In this document: piece by piece, positions 12,516 through 27,400 of the stretch | Layout: each line of letters starts with the position of its first letter | Position numbering within the stretch: position 1 is the first letter of the stretch | Assembly: GCA_009869945.1 (NCBI GenBank) | Contig: WIXG01000025.1 | Coordinates: forward strand, 335,395 to 399,394 | Direction of reading: 5' to 3' | Length of the DNA: 64,000 nucleotides | Source of the DNA: Mesaphorura yosii | Lineage: Eukaryota; Arthropoda; Collembola; Poduromorpha; Tullbergiidae | Notes under the pieces: model-generated | Told to the model about the DNA's origin: nothing | Seen by the model: only the letters and a program-made list of their open reading frames with translations | The model's database searches: none | Made by a program: the position numbers and the translations under genes

Positions 12516-15500
12516 CAACGCAGCTGCACTGCAACAGCATCAAAATTGGTAATGTGCGTCGCATCCGTGTCCGTTGCGTCAAGCTAGCGTCTTGTCTTGA
12601 AAGAGTTTTAAACCTCTTAAAGAGTATTTGTCGTGACTAGAGATCATTACGGCAATTGTTGTTATTTCTGATTTGTGCGCGCTCTCGACACGATTCCAAC
12701 AACGAGACGCGATTTCATACAAAATCATACCAAATACGAAATGCCAAATGCTAGCGGGATACTGCGCCGAAGTTCTTTAGTCATTGCCTGCCCGAAATCT
12801 CTCACTCACGCTCACGCTTCATTACGCTTTTGAATCCTAAATCATCCCGTTGCATTCGTCGCAAAATGACTGAAACGCTGAAACTGCGCCACGGCACACC
12901 GTGTCGCGCCGCGCCAGTCGTTTGCATTTCACAACTGCACAGCTGTTAAATCATCGAGGTGGTGATTAGTCTGCAACATGCGCAAAACGAAATCCAGCAC
13001 GGCTTGGCTACGACGACAACTGTCATTGCTACTGCCACACAGTCACAGTCACAATACACTTGAATTCCAAAAGACGACAATGTTGCATGTGTACACACAC
13101 GAGCATAATATGCGAGAGCTGAATCGAGTCTTGCACTCAATCCAAACAAAACATTTGCTTCGTCGTCGTGCGTGTAAATGTGTCGATGGCGATGGCGTTG
13201 GGCGATGCTGTCGAAATGGAGTCGTCGTCGTCGTTGTCGAAGAACAACATTACAAAGATTCATTTCTTTTCTTGTGTGTGCACCTGCGAAAATATTATCT
13301 CTGGACAAGCTATGACGATGAGAGATGTTAAAAGAAAGAGTAATCAAACAAGAAGCCAAGCCAAGTCAAAGTCAAATGGCGCAACGCAATGAATGCAATG
13401 CAATACGAAAGTGCTTACACAATATTTGTACAAGTACGTGGTACTTGGCTAAATCAAAATATGCCGACAGACAGCTTCCTTGCGTATTTTAAAGCATTTT
13501 CACTTTGCATTGGAGAGAAAGGCAAATACAAGCAAAGGCATTCATCAAAGGAAGAACGAAAATTGAATCCTTCTTATTGCTAGTTAAATACGCTTTATTT
13601 ATCCACCTAATTCATATACACTTGCTCATACACGTAAAACTGAATTCCTAACACTATAAAAATTGAGTTGACGAGATAAAGAAGAAGCTGCTGGTTCGGC
13701 TAATGAGCCATGGCCACGTAAAACGTGAAGCTGCACTTGCACTGCACCTTGCAGTTGAGAAGAGCTGAGTTTGAACGCAAATACACTACGCAGATTCAAA
13801 TGCAGACAGCTTTCCTTCATCGTTCACGTTCACCCAAAAATCCGTGTTCTTTATCAGCAGCACACCTGCTGAAACCTCTTCAATAAGATAAGTACACACT
13901 GGTACAGGCAGATCAAGGCAAGGCAATTGAAGGACCTGAACACGTTCCACTTTTTCGCTGGTAAAGGACCAATGAGACAGTCAGGCCGACGGATTCCTGT
14001 GCCCACTTTTTGGATGGGTTAAATCGAAATTGTCTTGGATAATCGCCATTATCGACCCGGGCTTGGACCCAGAAATCCGAGTCGGGATTTTATTGATCCA
14101 AAAGGAAAGTCATCTCTTTTATAATACAAGGATGCTGATCATGATCACGACATGGATACGAAAAACGAGATAATAGTCATTGAGCGATAGAAGGAGGGGA
14201 GCTGATGAAATGAAAACTCATAAAAGTCCATCATACACTTGTTACGAGCACGACAATGACAATGATTCAGTGCAGGCAGTCGGCGGCGCAGTGAGTCGTA
14301 ATTTATAGTGAATACTTACAAATACAAGGGCAAGGACGGACGAGAACGAGGTAATGAATAGCAACGAGCAGAAAGTCGAATCGAAGAGAGATAAGGACCA
14401 TGACCGACCATAGAAATGCAGCGTAAAGACATTTTATGCTGTTCTGAAGGCAGATAGGCAGCTTTTAACGAATCTTCCCCTCTGCTCCGTCCCGAAATCC
14501 TGATCCAGTACATGTGCATGACAAAAGTAAGTAGAATGTAGAAATCTGACATCTGACTTCCGATACATCAAAAATTCATTTCGTCAATGATGTATTACTC
14601 TGAATTGACCCGGCAGCACGGCTCTGCTGTAGTCTGCCTTACTCTGCTTTCACCAGGCTGAAATCAGACGCCTGATTAACAATGCGAAAGAGAAATGAAT
14701 CCTAATGCCTAAAACCACTCTAACTGTCACGTAAAATTACCGACTTCATCAGTCCTCTTTGCAAATCCGATTTCGAATTCGCGTTGCATGTGTGGCACGC
14801 TTTTAACTTCGTAGAGACTGAAATCCAGTCCAAATTGAAAAATTATGTTGAATTGGCCACGCTGGCTGCTAAACCATAACAACGGACTTCGTTCCTTGGG
14901 CAGGCTTCGTGTTAGAGGGTCACACTTTCTTTTACTTTCATTTGAAATCCCTTCCTACTTCCCCTCGCATTGGCTTTCCTGCAGTCTTTGTAATTTTATT
15001 TGCAATCGCAATCGAAATCGTGCAGGGTGAAGCCTAGCAAACGAAGAGATAAAGTCGGACTGGGGAAGAAAGTGGTCGAAATTCGTAACATTGCGTATGT
15101 AGCGTTGTTGGCTTGGCTTGTCTGAGATCAAGAGAGTAGATTTTATGTACTTTAAATCCCGAGCACACTGCCTGCACGGCATTTCCCTTGAGATGCTTCC
15201 GGTTGCTCGTGCTCCGGTTTTCCAGTGCGAGCGAACGCGGAACGCGTTGCCTGCCGTCGCCGTCAGGCAATGCATTCGTTATTCGTTCTGGTGAAGGCAA
15301 AAATTCAATCCGAGCCGTCGTTCGACTCGGTTTCTAATGGTAAGACTAATGGAACACTCTCTTCGCAGACAGAATTTACACGCCATAAGCGTATGCATTG
15401 GAGAGCAGCATCGAGCGATGGAGAACGAGAAGGAAAGACCCAAGATTTCATAATGGAAGAAAGGCGGTGAAAATGGACTGTGGAGTCTCGCCTCATTGCT

Positions 15501-17730
15501 TCATCGATCTTGCAGGGTGACTTTCTCCAACCAACACGCAACTCCACCTTTCTGTCTCGCATACAGTGCATGAAATGTAATGGCATTACACACAGCACAG
15601 CAGAAGCAAAACGAACTCGCCTTTGGTTTTTGGTTACGTAACTGCAATCATGCAATGCTGCTAATGCACGGCACAAGTTACGACAGAGACATGAATCCTG
15701 CATAATTTAATCACTCTAAATTCAAAGTATTGATTTTATTCCATTGCAATTTATCAGCGACTGAATTATTTTGTAGAACTACGACTGGCTTCAAAATGCT
15801 TACACTGGCGATCGATTCGCGTGGCTCGGATATAAACAAAAGATTGGTTCAAGGGCTTCTTTTCAGATGTTCAAATTGAAGTAAAGTAAAAGTTTTACAG
15901 TTATAACTCGAAATACCTACAACTTTTCGGAGTAATTTATAATGAATGAATGAGGGCTATGAAGGCTACTACGATGTAGTGAACAAGTTAGCTGGACACG
16001 CATGCAAACTGTTTTTGTTCTCAGTTTTTAGTTTTAATAATAACTGAGAAGGAACAGACGACCGATGCGTACAAAACAAACAAAAATATTTACTCAAAGT
16101 TTCGAGAACTAGAAGGCAAAACTTTTAAGTGTGGCGATCGTGTTATTAATTCTGGACACGAACCGACACCGAAATGCCAGCCATTGTTATTCTTAAGCAC
16201 GGTACCGACGGCCAGCACTAGCACATGACTGAGCTTAATACTTCATAAATAAATGCGTGCGTCTGCTAAATCTAACCTTAAACAGTCACATTTTTCGGAT
16301 CAGATTGAATGAGGCAGAGCAAGATGTATAAAAGACTTGGACTAAAAACACTCTGGACACTTTCATTCGTTTTCTGCCATTTCCTGGCCGAAAACTCTAC
16401 ATTTACCCAGCTTTTAATGATATGACGCGTGCTGGGCACGGCATGACAGGACTCACAGGACATTGGGTTATTAAGTCTTGTTATTAGCAAAATCTGCATT
16501 ATATTAAGCTTGAATTGCTGATGGCCGATGGTCGTGTGCCGTTCTCGACGGAGCCGTACAAAGTTCCAAAGGCTTCATTTCATTAAATTCTGCGGCAGGC
16601 AAAGTGCGCTGCCGTGCCATATCATGCCATGCTTTTAGGCAATATAAATGTGTAATAAGGGAAGGGAGAGTTGAGAATTGCACTCGGAGTTGGAGCAGCA
16701 GTGTTTTTAGGCCTCATCGCACGTGCCGGTGTCTTAATGAATGAATCGAGTGAATTTGGGAACACAGACTCGTATTTAATACAGCTCAGCGCAGTGCAGG
16801 TTCAAATGGAAAAAACCGAAACTACCAAACGACTACCGACTTAACTTCATTACGCATGTAAAAATCCCGTTCTTCGACCGGGCTGTAGTATTTCATCGTA
16901 ACAAGACAAGTAATTGATAATTGTGAAATTGTAGTCGAGTCATGCGTCTGCTCCCGCTGCCGCACACTCGGCTAGCCTTTTGAGCAGGATGTGCGTCCAA
17001 CTAACTCCGTCTGATGGATGACAATTGTATTAATAGCACAGGGCAGAGCAGCGTTACGCTGAGCTAAACATCAAGAATCGCGTTGCGTTTCCTCTCCGCT
17101 TATTTTTGCACGTGCTTCCTTGAAAAATACGGATGACTGTCGGGAAATGGAACCGAAACACGTAAAAAAGAATGAGAAAAGCGGATTCAACATTTTCGGC
17201 TGTGTGCAGGTCACGCGTCAAGCCGACCCACCAGCTTTTTGAGGGACACGGGACACGCAGCGAGAAGAGTTGCTGGTTAATATGCGATATGCATCTTTCT
17301 GAGTCACTTCGGGTCTTTGGGTTCAGTTGTTTGAATGCCAACCTTTTATTTTAATGATTTCGTAGGAAAGTTGTGCCGGCCGACGGGAAATGAGCGCAAA
17401 ATCGATAAAATTTCGACCTTGCCACAATTTGGCAATCGAACAGGCAAATGTTCACTTAGCCTTAAATTCTGAGAGGACAACTGTCATCGAGAGTAAGAAA
17501 TGCAAGAATCCACTTTTTAATTCAGTAATGTGGGAGTCCTTTGTATGAAGCAGCATTTTTCTGAATGAGTGGATTTCTTTACAGCCACGGAACAAAGAAA
17601 CCCACAAAAGGCAATGGCAAAGGCACAGAAGCGAAGTCAGAAGGATGAAACCTTCCACGTGAGATGATTTCCATTCGGTCTGGGGCTCAGAGGCTCGCAT
17701 CTGTCACTTGTTTTTTACGTGGGGAACAAG

Positions 17731-17754
17731 TAGCCTAGCCAAGCCAAGCCAAGC
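17731..17754. repeat. (WAGCC)n pentanucleotide repeat
   Basis: Two TAGCC units followed by two AAGCC units and a partial fifth unit. Confidence 0.8.
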
Positions 17755-18026
17755 GTCGTCATCTTTGCATGTTTTCTTTTTCCCTTTTGAAAGAAAGCAA
17801 CATTTGGTCTCTTAAACGTTGAAATTTCCAAAAATGCCAGGCGAAGTTCATCATCTGCGCCTGAGAGCACCGAGCAGACCAAGACGGATGATACGCAGGA
17901 CGCATGTAAGGTAAGAATGTCAGGTGTTCAACTGTTCGTCGGGTGGGATATTCACACATTGTGATCACGATGATTATGATAATATTGTGGGCTGTGGTTT
18001 GGTGGATTTAAATTGAAGACAAGACG

Positions 18027-18041
18027 GCAGCAGCAGCAGCA
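18027..18041. repeat. GCA trinucleotide repeat
   Basis: Short CAG/GCA run of four to five units inside an unsupported open frame. Confidence 0.75.
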
Positions 18042-19197
18042 TTTCTCGTATCGCAAACAATTACTTAGTCCTCAGCGACTGCTGTCTTGGGTAAATGATC
18101 TTCGGCAATTTGGCTCAGTCAGCAGCGATGATTCGCTTTGTTTTGTTTTGCCAGGCCATCATGTCACTTGTGATTCACTGTCATTCACTCGCAAAATTAC
18201 AAATCCGCAATGGCAATTCACATTGCAGTGTTCCGTGGCCAACTGTGCAGGCAGAGTGACATTTAGTGAACATGTGGCTTCCCTAAAGACCAGCAGCCGC
18301 ACATATGATAATGTAATAAAGGTAATAATTTAATAGAGAGCACGACGAGGAAACAGAATCTTTGAAATTGAATAAAATTTTAGACCGCTTGCGCGATGTG
18401 TGCGAGGGATGACATTTGCTTGATTCCTACGATTGCTCGAGCGTCCAACTCGACTCTGCTACTTGGACATTATGTCCATATGTGGACTCGACCAATGAAT
18501 AAAATATGTGCTCACTGGAATTGAACAGATTATACAAACCGTTCTGTACCCGCTACATCTGTCAACCAAAGCCAAAGCTGTCCTCGGCTCTGCTCCTCAA
18601 GTACCAGTTTATAAATGAGACCCCAAAATAGCCGGGCCAGCGCAATAGAATTGCATCTGGACCTCAACTCAAATCTGCTCAAGTCAAAGATCGGGCTCAA
18701 TGATGACTTTGAGACTGACGATGACGATGACCACTCGGTGTGGAAACTGAAGCCCGAGTCTTCCTCCTGTCTCGGAATTCATATAAACACGGTGCTAGGC
18801 GCTAACCCGCCGGCAAACACTGTGCTCAGTGAGTGTACACCGCTGACGTCGATGTGAAATAAATTGCTGTGAAGAAATATGAACAGATTTTTAATGAGAT
18901 CATGAAGCAGATGGATTACGATTATTTAATAACAATTCTTCACCCGCCTTTTCAAATTAATACATAACACCCTCAAATCCACGCTGAAGTCTGTTTCTGT
19001 TTCTCTGTCTATTTCGGGATGAATTTATAAAGGCTATGCGCTGCGTGCATAATGCATATATCTTTTCTACCCCGTCGACTCTTCTGTCTCCTTTCATCTC
19101 GCAACGAAAAACCCACACCAGATGATACAGATTAGAGTACACGGCCGGTCAGCAAGGTGCGCAGCATTACGGCTACGTTACAAAAGACCGGCCAAAA

Positions 19198-19215
19198 ATG
19201 GAAATGGAAATGGAA
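19198..19215. repeat. (ATGGAA)3 hexanucleotide repeat
   Basis: Three tandem copies of a six-base unit in AT-rich DNA. Confidence 0.85.
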
Positions 19216-22200
19216 TTTTATTATATTAATAATAAAAATGCCTCTGATGTCTAAATAAATGTTATTATTATGAATTTATAAATGTTGTTATTCGAAGGAT
19301 AATAAAAGTGATAATTTCTGTCAAATCATTTTCCTTTGTGGGGAACCTGAGCCCCGAAAAGGATTGGAATACCTGAGCAGATTTCCTACGGACGCGAACG
19401 GTTCAGTGAATCAGTGTCAGTTGGGAAAAGTGAAACAGGTGCACCAACTCAGCAGTTAGTCTTCGGTTTATTGTTGCAGGCATTCGGCCTGGTCATGTCA
19501 TGACGTAGATGATACCACTTCTTAACAGTTGCGCAGTGCTTTCTCCCACACTTTAGCCGGCTTAGCCTGGCATAAATTAATTCGTAATAATTATTCAAGG
19601 GATCAGGTGTTGATTTTTTCACTCCATCGCGCCATCCCTGAGGAGATAACTGGATTTAATTGGAAATTCGAATCAATTTTCCTGAAATAAGTACAAAACA
19701 TTCATTATTGATGCTTGAACCTTGCTGCGGCCAGTCACGAGTCGCAGTTCATGATGCGTGGCGAAGGCATCGGGGCCGAGGTACAGTTTCAGTCAGCCGA
19801 GAACGATTTCGTGTGACATGCAATCGCAACCACAATTTTAAAAGTAGGTACATGCAAGCCTGGTACCGTATTTTGGGCTAGGTTGTGTAACTCGTAACTA
19901 CACATTGAGAGAAGAAAGTTTGAGGCGAGCGAGGGCAGATTGTCGATTAGTTAAATATGTATCAGTAATTGATAGCCGGGCTGCTACTTTTGTAAAACAT
20001 GAAATGCGGCATGCAGCTTAATGGCGAAGATGGCGATTGCTGCAGAGATCTGTTGCGTTGCAGTTCTGAATTCCCAATCCCAATCAGTGGCAATCTGCTG
20101 TCTATTTTAGTTTACGGTTTAGCCCGTTACGCTTACGCACAAAACATGCGCACGAGTCATGCGATGTCAAGACAAGACATAAATAAAGAAACAATTGTGG
20201 CCTGGCCGGCCTCGTCTGTTACGCATTGCATTTATAACACACGGCATGCCATCTTTAATTCATTGCGGAACGGGTGGGCTTGGAGACACGCGATCCTCAT
20301 CAGCGGAGACTTGCTACTGCCACAGGTTTCCCAAACCTTGTTTAAGAAATCAGGAAATTCTGGACGTAAGTCTAATTCTGGAATCCAATTGCTCGGTGAC
20401 TGGATACCCGAGACGAAAATTGCACACATGCAGCTACTCGGCTGGCCACGCTACATGCTGCATATTCATTACTGTTACCCAATCTAATTACGGATCCACC
20501 CCAGCAATGCGGAATCCTCACAGCATGTGCAACGTGTGTACGCGACAAAATGCATACGCGTGTGTTCAGTTGCACATTCTAATTTGCTACACAAACTTGC
20601 ACTCATTCCTTGTGGAATTACCAAATTACTTTCCCCGTCGCGCTCTCGCTGCCCGCTGCCAAGCTGGATTACGAAATTACAATAAACTCACAAATGTCAA
20701 CTTTGGTTTTAGTTTTCATTCGCTTTTCCTATTCATTAGTGTTAAGGGTTAGGGCGACAAGTCTATATGCTTATGCCAATGCTTGCGCTATGCCAGTGAA
20801 TCCAATTCCAATCCAATCAGCAATCTAAATACGGCACGGCCTTATGTGAGATTTCGGTGTTTCTCATGCGGATCATGCTCGAACTCAAGCACGACCACGC
20901 GTGTATTGGGACAAGGACCTTACAATTGCTCTCTATGGTTGGGACCACTCGACACGACTTGATCACGAAATTCGTGTTCGACTGATTATGACGTTGGTTG
21001 TCATTTTCCTTTTGTTCTCGTGCCCTGCTCAGATGTATATGTCGATCATGCGGGTCAAGGCGATGAATAAATTACGCAGGATAAATCGCATGTCAAAATG
21101 TGCAGTGCATGCGCAGTGTACTAACTAAAATCTCGGCTCAATCTGAGATAGCAGAGCCATTGACACGCTTCGGCAGGGTGAGAAAGATGCAGGTAGATTG
21201 CAGATTCCACGCACAGACACACAAGTAAAAGACAATGCGTTGCGTTGCAACTGACAGAACACAAATTTGCGAGCTGTCGTGAGAAAAGTGCTAAAATGGC
21301 CAAAAATGTATGCCATTTTGAGTTTATGACATGATGTAATGTGATTTTGTTATGGACGATGGGAAAGATAGGACGGAGCAAAGTGCTAAAGCGAACAGAT
21401 AGCAAGCCAGATTCCAATCTGGTGACACACTCGCTGTATGACACTTGAATGCGTGTACAAAGAGCATGCACTGCACTGCACTTGGTTGGCATTTCATTAA
21501 GGAACATGGCATAGGGCATAAGATGAAGGCAGGAATAGCAGCAATTTGATTATTACTTGGGGTGAAACTGTTTGAACGAGAAGGAACATTGAACACTTGG
21601 CTTATTGCATGGCATGCAGCTTTCTATCATAAAATGTAATAATCTAATGTACGCTTGGTGTTTGCTGCGCTGCAGTGCAGTGCGGGGCAGATTTATCAAG
21701 CCCAAACCTTTGACTACGGCACAATCTAATAAATTGTTCATTCACAGAACGGAAAACTTTCAAATTGATGAATTTTTGGATTTGGTCTGGCCTGGCCTTA
21801 TGACATTCCTTTTACTGGTGCCGTGCCATGCTCGTACGCTTCCGTCCCCCAGCTGAATTGGCGCAGGGCAGACGGCAGATCACATGTGCAAATGTTTTGT
21901 TGTTGCTATTTAAAGGCATTTAATTCTCTTTAATTAAATGACCCACCACCAAGCCACGGTACGGCATCGCTTTGTCTTGCCTTTATTGTCATTGCCACGC
22001 AACGGGCCAAGGCGCTGCATTCTCTGTCACATTATTCTTGGCAAAGTACCCACTCAGGAATAAGATTCGATTGTTGTTACGTACGGTTATTGTCTTTGTC
22101 TTCGTTATGCAATAATAAATTGCTCAGTTTTGAGTTTGCCGTGTCGATTGACAGTTGCAATTTACAACCTGTCGTTCGTCGTGTGCATTGTGTTTGATTT

Positions 22201-24456
22201 GTGCCTGCAATTTTAATTTACTATTGCCAATACTATTTTGGTGCGGGTCCTGCCGCTTTTTCGCTTTTTGTTTGATGGACGACCACAGTAGCAACGCAAC
22301 ATTTCCGTTTGTCTCCGGATCGGATCGATAGTGCACAAGATTACGAGATAGCAGCAAGCATTGATATTGTGATTACATAGAAGGAAAGTCAAAAGAGTGA
22401 AAGTCAGGCCAGCGAGGCGCACGAAATACGATCCGTGAAAATACTTGTCTCTGAGAGAGAGTGCATTGATCGAAAGAGATGCTCTGCACGAAGAAGGGTG
22501 TGGTTACGTAACGCTCCGACTCCGGATGCAAGCCGTGGCTTGGCTTTGTAGCTAACAGGCAACAAGCGGACTTTCACTGCAACGAAGCGGCCGAACAGGG
22601 AACTGCGAACTGCAAACGGGAATTGGAAAATGTCTCCCATCACTGCTGCGTGAAAGTGATTCAACAAAGTGCCGAAAAAGTAAAAGTGCTGGAGGAAGCC
22701 AACCACTTCGTACTTCATGCCTTTCATGCTGCTGTTATCTTCTGCTTCGGATCACACAAATAACACGTAGCAAGGGACTTGTGTTCATTTGCAAATCTGA
22801 CTTCTTCCTGAGGAATTAAGTTTCACTTTTAATAAAAACGGTGAGTCACTCCAATCATTTCTGCAGAGAGTCGGTTGCCCCACCGAATCAAATGCCAATT
22901 AAAATCTTGAAATGCACACCGGTAGCATAGAAGGTAATCCGAGACACATGCCGAATGTTCCAATGTTCATTGAAGACTCAGGTGAAACAGTTGATGAAAA
23001 AGTTCCCTCGTACCGACTCACAGCGCAGGGTCTTCGAGTACCTAGCTCCTGATTTAAAATCATGATTTTCTGTATGAATCTCAAGTGGTCATGAATTTTC
23101 AAAGGACTTTCATTTCAGTCGAGGTTTTATGCAATCAAACTCATGTTGTACATTTTATTGACTGATATATTTACATAAGCCGCATACTGACGTATTGTTG
23201 GAGGCACCACGAGGAAGATTTGTCATCTCCTTTTTGTTTACAAGTCCTCGTGCACATTAATCTAGGAGTTTATCTTTGCGACCTCACAATACACAATATA
23301 TAGTCATTGACTCCGTTGAAGCTCCGTTCGTAACACAGCTGGGCTGGGATTGGGACTATTCTGCGCATCACGATGAAATTAAATTGAAAAGACGGACAAA
23401 TGCTCTGTGCCAGTACACATTTTGAAATCTAAAACCTGCTTCTGAGTTGAATTCCCAAACCCATCTGTCGTTTTCATTACGACGAGGTGCCGTATGTGCT
23501 AAAATATTACGTGCTGCGACGAGCGAATGGGCTCACTTTAAGGGCTCAAAGCCGATGTCCAATATCCTATTCTTATCTCATCTCGTCGAAGATTTGAACA
23601 ATTAAGAGCCAGACTATTGGCGATTTCTTTTAGCGAAATGCAAAAATATGAATTTATATCAACATTGCGGAGAGTACCAATGTAAGCTTGAAATCCAGAA
23701 ATAGTTTTAAAATTCTTAGAGGAAAAATAGTAATAAAGAAGGTAAGGAGAAAATCAGAGTTTAAACTTTTGGTCTTTTGGAAGGTTTAACCAGAGCTCAA
23801 AGAAAATCAGTCAGAGTCGGACACAGGCTTTATGAAAGGAAGGAAAGCCAGCCTTACTATTATTATGATGAGTTACAAGTGCATCTGTATTCATTCATCC
23901 GCCCTAAAAGTCTCCAATGAATAGTAATGACAATTGACTGTGAGATTCGCCTTTCCCCATTCACTACTCAAGCATCGAGTAAAGCAGACGCAGAAAGCCA
24001 CCCTTTGCCTTTACTCTTGCATAGTTGATGCAATAAATATATCCTACGCGTACGAATTCAACCCTCACCCTACCCTCTTTCATTTCCATTCAGCCCAACA
24101 CTGAATACAGCGTATTTGAGTATTTGCACTAAGCATTGAGGGCTTGCAGTTTTTATTCTCTGGAAAACATCACGCAATGTGTGCAATGATGCAGTGTCTA
24201 TTACGACATTGCTAACATGACATAAGCCGATCCAACAATACACCACAAGAGCACTGTATATGGTTCGGGTATTATATGAAAACTCATCACGATCACAAGC
24301 AGGAGAAAAGGCATGGCAAGTCAACGAGGAGATTTCTCATTTCTCTCATCTCAAATGCCTGTGCATAATCCGAGGAATTTAGGATCGCCTTCCCCTTTGT
24401 ATTTAGGGTCGCCCTAGAATAAGAATTTCTTAATCAAAATACTTAAACTACGGGAC

Positions 24457-24472
24457 AGGCAGGCAGGCAGGC
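24457..24472. repeat. (AGGC)4 tetranucleotide repeat
   Basis: Four perfect tandem AGGC units. The same unit in reverse complement (TGCC) recurs at 28791-28805. Confidence 0.9.
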
Positions 24473-27400
24473 ACAGTGACGCATCCGCCAGGAATGAAAC
24501 GCAGTATTAAATTTGATTTCGCTCTCTGCTCCAGCATGCATGTATGCACGGGTGAATCCACCCTCGCCTTCTGCTCTACTCTGCGTCGGCAACGCGACAG
24601 GTGAACGAACTGCACTGAAGTGTGTCCTTTCCCAGTCAGTTGAAACCCAAAATCACAATCACAAGCGCCAACACGAGCTGTGTCAGTTGCTAATTAACCT
24701 CTCCCGGCTTTTGTTCCGGAAGGATGTCATGCTGTAGGACTCAAGCAGACGAACAGTCGTTGCAGGTTGCGGTTATTAAGTTCTTAACTTAAGAAAGCCG
24801 GCAACAAGTAACTGGCGACCCTTCACTCTGATTGTATTTATTGCACCTGTCGTCATCAAAGTAATTTCTCCCTTTCCTACATTCTACTTCTGCTTTTTCT
24901 CGTGTCCGTCCGTTGTGATTTCAGGTTGACTTGCTTCAGATTGCTGCGTGTTCCAGTTCCAGACCAGATTTTGTCTCGGAAGGAATTGTCCGTTGAATGT
25001 ATGCTTAGCGTTTAGCGCATTGCACATGTGCCACACTCATTAAATCGTAACAAGTGTTGTCTCATAAAGAATTTTCTCACACTGCTGCAAAGTGCAGCGC
25101 AACGCAGACGGAAGGGCACGGCACGGCCTGGCAAGTTGTCCAGAACAGATTGCGCGCAAGGGAGAAAATAATTTCACCGGAACCTCAGTTGAGTTGTTCC
25201 CGCAGAACAAAAGGATTCACTTGAATTCCTCAACAGTCAACAACGCGAATGCTCCGTGTAAAGGCAAGAATGGGGTGTAATCATTTGTTCATTTGCTTGA
25301 AACTTGGTTATGGTTCAAACGATCGAAGGGTTGAAGGGCGAACTGACGAGCAGATTTTATGAATTGCATTTTTTGTTGGTCTGGCTGGCTAAATTCATGG
25401 ACCGGCAAAATGGCAAAACGCAAGATGAGGCGTCTCTTTACGCTGCGTGGACAAAAGGTCTGAATGAAAATAAGTATATTTAGGCGGAGGCAGAAGGTCA
25501 GATTCGAATTGCCTGCCTGCCTGTTTCATTGTGATTGTTTCACTCCTTGACTTCATCTTCATGGTCTGCTAAAAATAAGTTGGCTTCTTTGTGTTGTGAA
25601 TGAAACTTCGTTCGAGCAGCGTCAGTGAGCAGCGCAGGTGGACTTTCAGGTTGACTGCGACCAGATTATGTTTTTGTACAATTTCATAAAAAATATTTCG
25701 CTTGGCTCGTGCTAGATTAGCATCGCTTATGCGTTGTTGCTGTTTGTGCCACCGCACCGCAAAGTATTTAATTTCAAAGTGACTACGAATGTGTATTCTT
25801 ATTCTTAGAAGACGAGAAGAACGTGGAGTCATGCTTCCTCTTTCCTTTCCGCCAAATCTCCAACGAACCAAACGAATGCCCGCCACTCGTGTTCTTGTCG
25901 GTAGCGTGGCGTGGAACCGACCAGCAGTTGCGTGGGTGGTGCTTTTTTCTGCTGTTCATCTTCCGAATACGATTGCTGATTGCACCCACGAAAAACAAGG
26001 GAAGACGACCTATTTGCTTGAACGCAGACAGTAGTCCGAGTATTCTAATCGAAATGGCACGTGGATACGTCCAAAGATAGCGAGTAATCCCCGAGTTTGA
26101 AGCCGAAAATATCATTCAAACGAGGCATATAAGCCCAATGCAATGGAAACACAAAAGACAATGTTCATGGTGGCAAGCCCAGCCCTTTTGCCCTTGAATT
26201 CAACTTCAAAATTATCGAAGTGCAGACAGACCCAGGTTTGTATTTTTAATTGCGGCCTGAATGAATTCTGAATTGGCTGAATTCATTCATCGTCGACGAA
26301 CGCCATAAACTGGTTTGTCAGCGAGAAAACTTAATCAGAGAGACCTCAAAGTTTTGTCTTCCTGTTTTTCTAGTGTCACGGACCAAAAGCTCAGGATTTT
26401 GGTGTTTCACTTTTGAATCCGTCTCGTGGAACACTCTTGAATAAAAATGTCTCAGCTGCAGTGACAATAAATTGACAATTGATATTATTCAGGAGTTAAG
26501 GAGCCATAAGGTTCGCTTTTAAATCACCGTGCAATGAAGACGAAGACGCTGACATTTGTCCCCAGTGAACTACCGCTCCATTGACAATGGTGGAATTCGC
26601 AGCTTGCGATTGTGGGTGTCATCGCGGTTGACGGATTTTCCTTAACCAACAAACAAGCTCAAAGCTTCGTTCGTCTCAAAGACTATCCAAGCCAAGCTCT
26701 GCAAACTGAAGCTGTCTTGTCTTGGAAGAAGAGGAGATATGCTAGATGAAGATTTAGCGGAGCGAAAGACTTTTTTGCCAGTGCAGTGCCGTGATATTTT
26801 TATTCTTGTTATTGATGCAAAGGATTCAGTCTTATAAAAGGGCTAAAGGAAAGGCGTCATGAGTGGACCATCTGGAAGCCTTCTTTTCATAATTCGAATT
26901 GCATCGCATTGCATTGCGTCGTGGCATGGCAGTCTGTCGACTTAAAACTTGAAATTGGCATTGTTGCTGCTTTTTGTACGTGCTTCTTTCTTTGAGACCA
27001 CTCTTGAGTTCTTTCTGGTAGACAAACCAAGTAGAAAGAAAGCATGAATGAATGAATACAACTTTCCAGCTGCTGTTCTTACTCCTTCGCTGCATTTGGC
27101 TGGCAATGTCAGCCTGGCATTCTTACGCTTATGCAATTGATGACTGTGACTGGAGCAGCACAGAAGATTGAAGTATGCGGCGTGATTTCAAGTAAAGCAC
27201 AATCGTTCTCAATACGTTCAGGACCGTCAGAATTTAATCCTCTGATAGGAGAATGGAAAAGATTAAGACAGGTGTAAGAATTCAGCGTTGACTGTCAAGC
27301 ACAGAAGGACTATCCAAAACAGTTATTGATACGTCTCAATTGTACCCGCAAAAGGTACAGAACAAAAGACAGAAAGAACGATCTGTCACACTTTATTACA

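Noticed and set aside
16327..16334. TATAAAAG in the desert
   Set aside because: No initiator at the right spacing and no ORF downstream.
19999..20752. Overlapping 162- and 185-codon open frames
   Set aside because: They overlap in different frames, have no recognisable motif or hydrophobic pattern and sit in repeat-rich DNA. They are compatible with chance.
20740..20756. TTAAGGGTTAGGG telomere-like motif
   Set aside because: Only two degenerate units in internal unique sequence.
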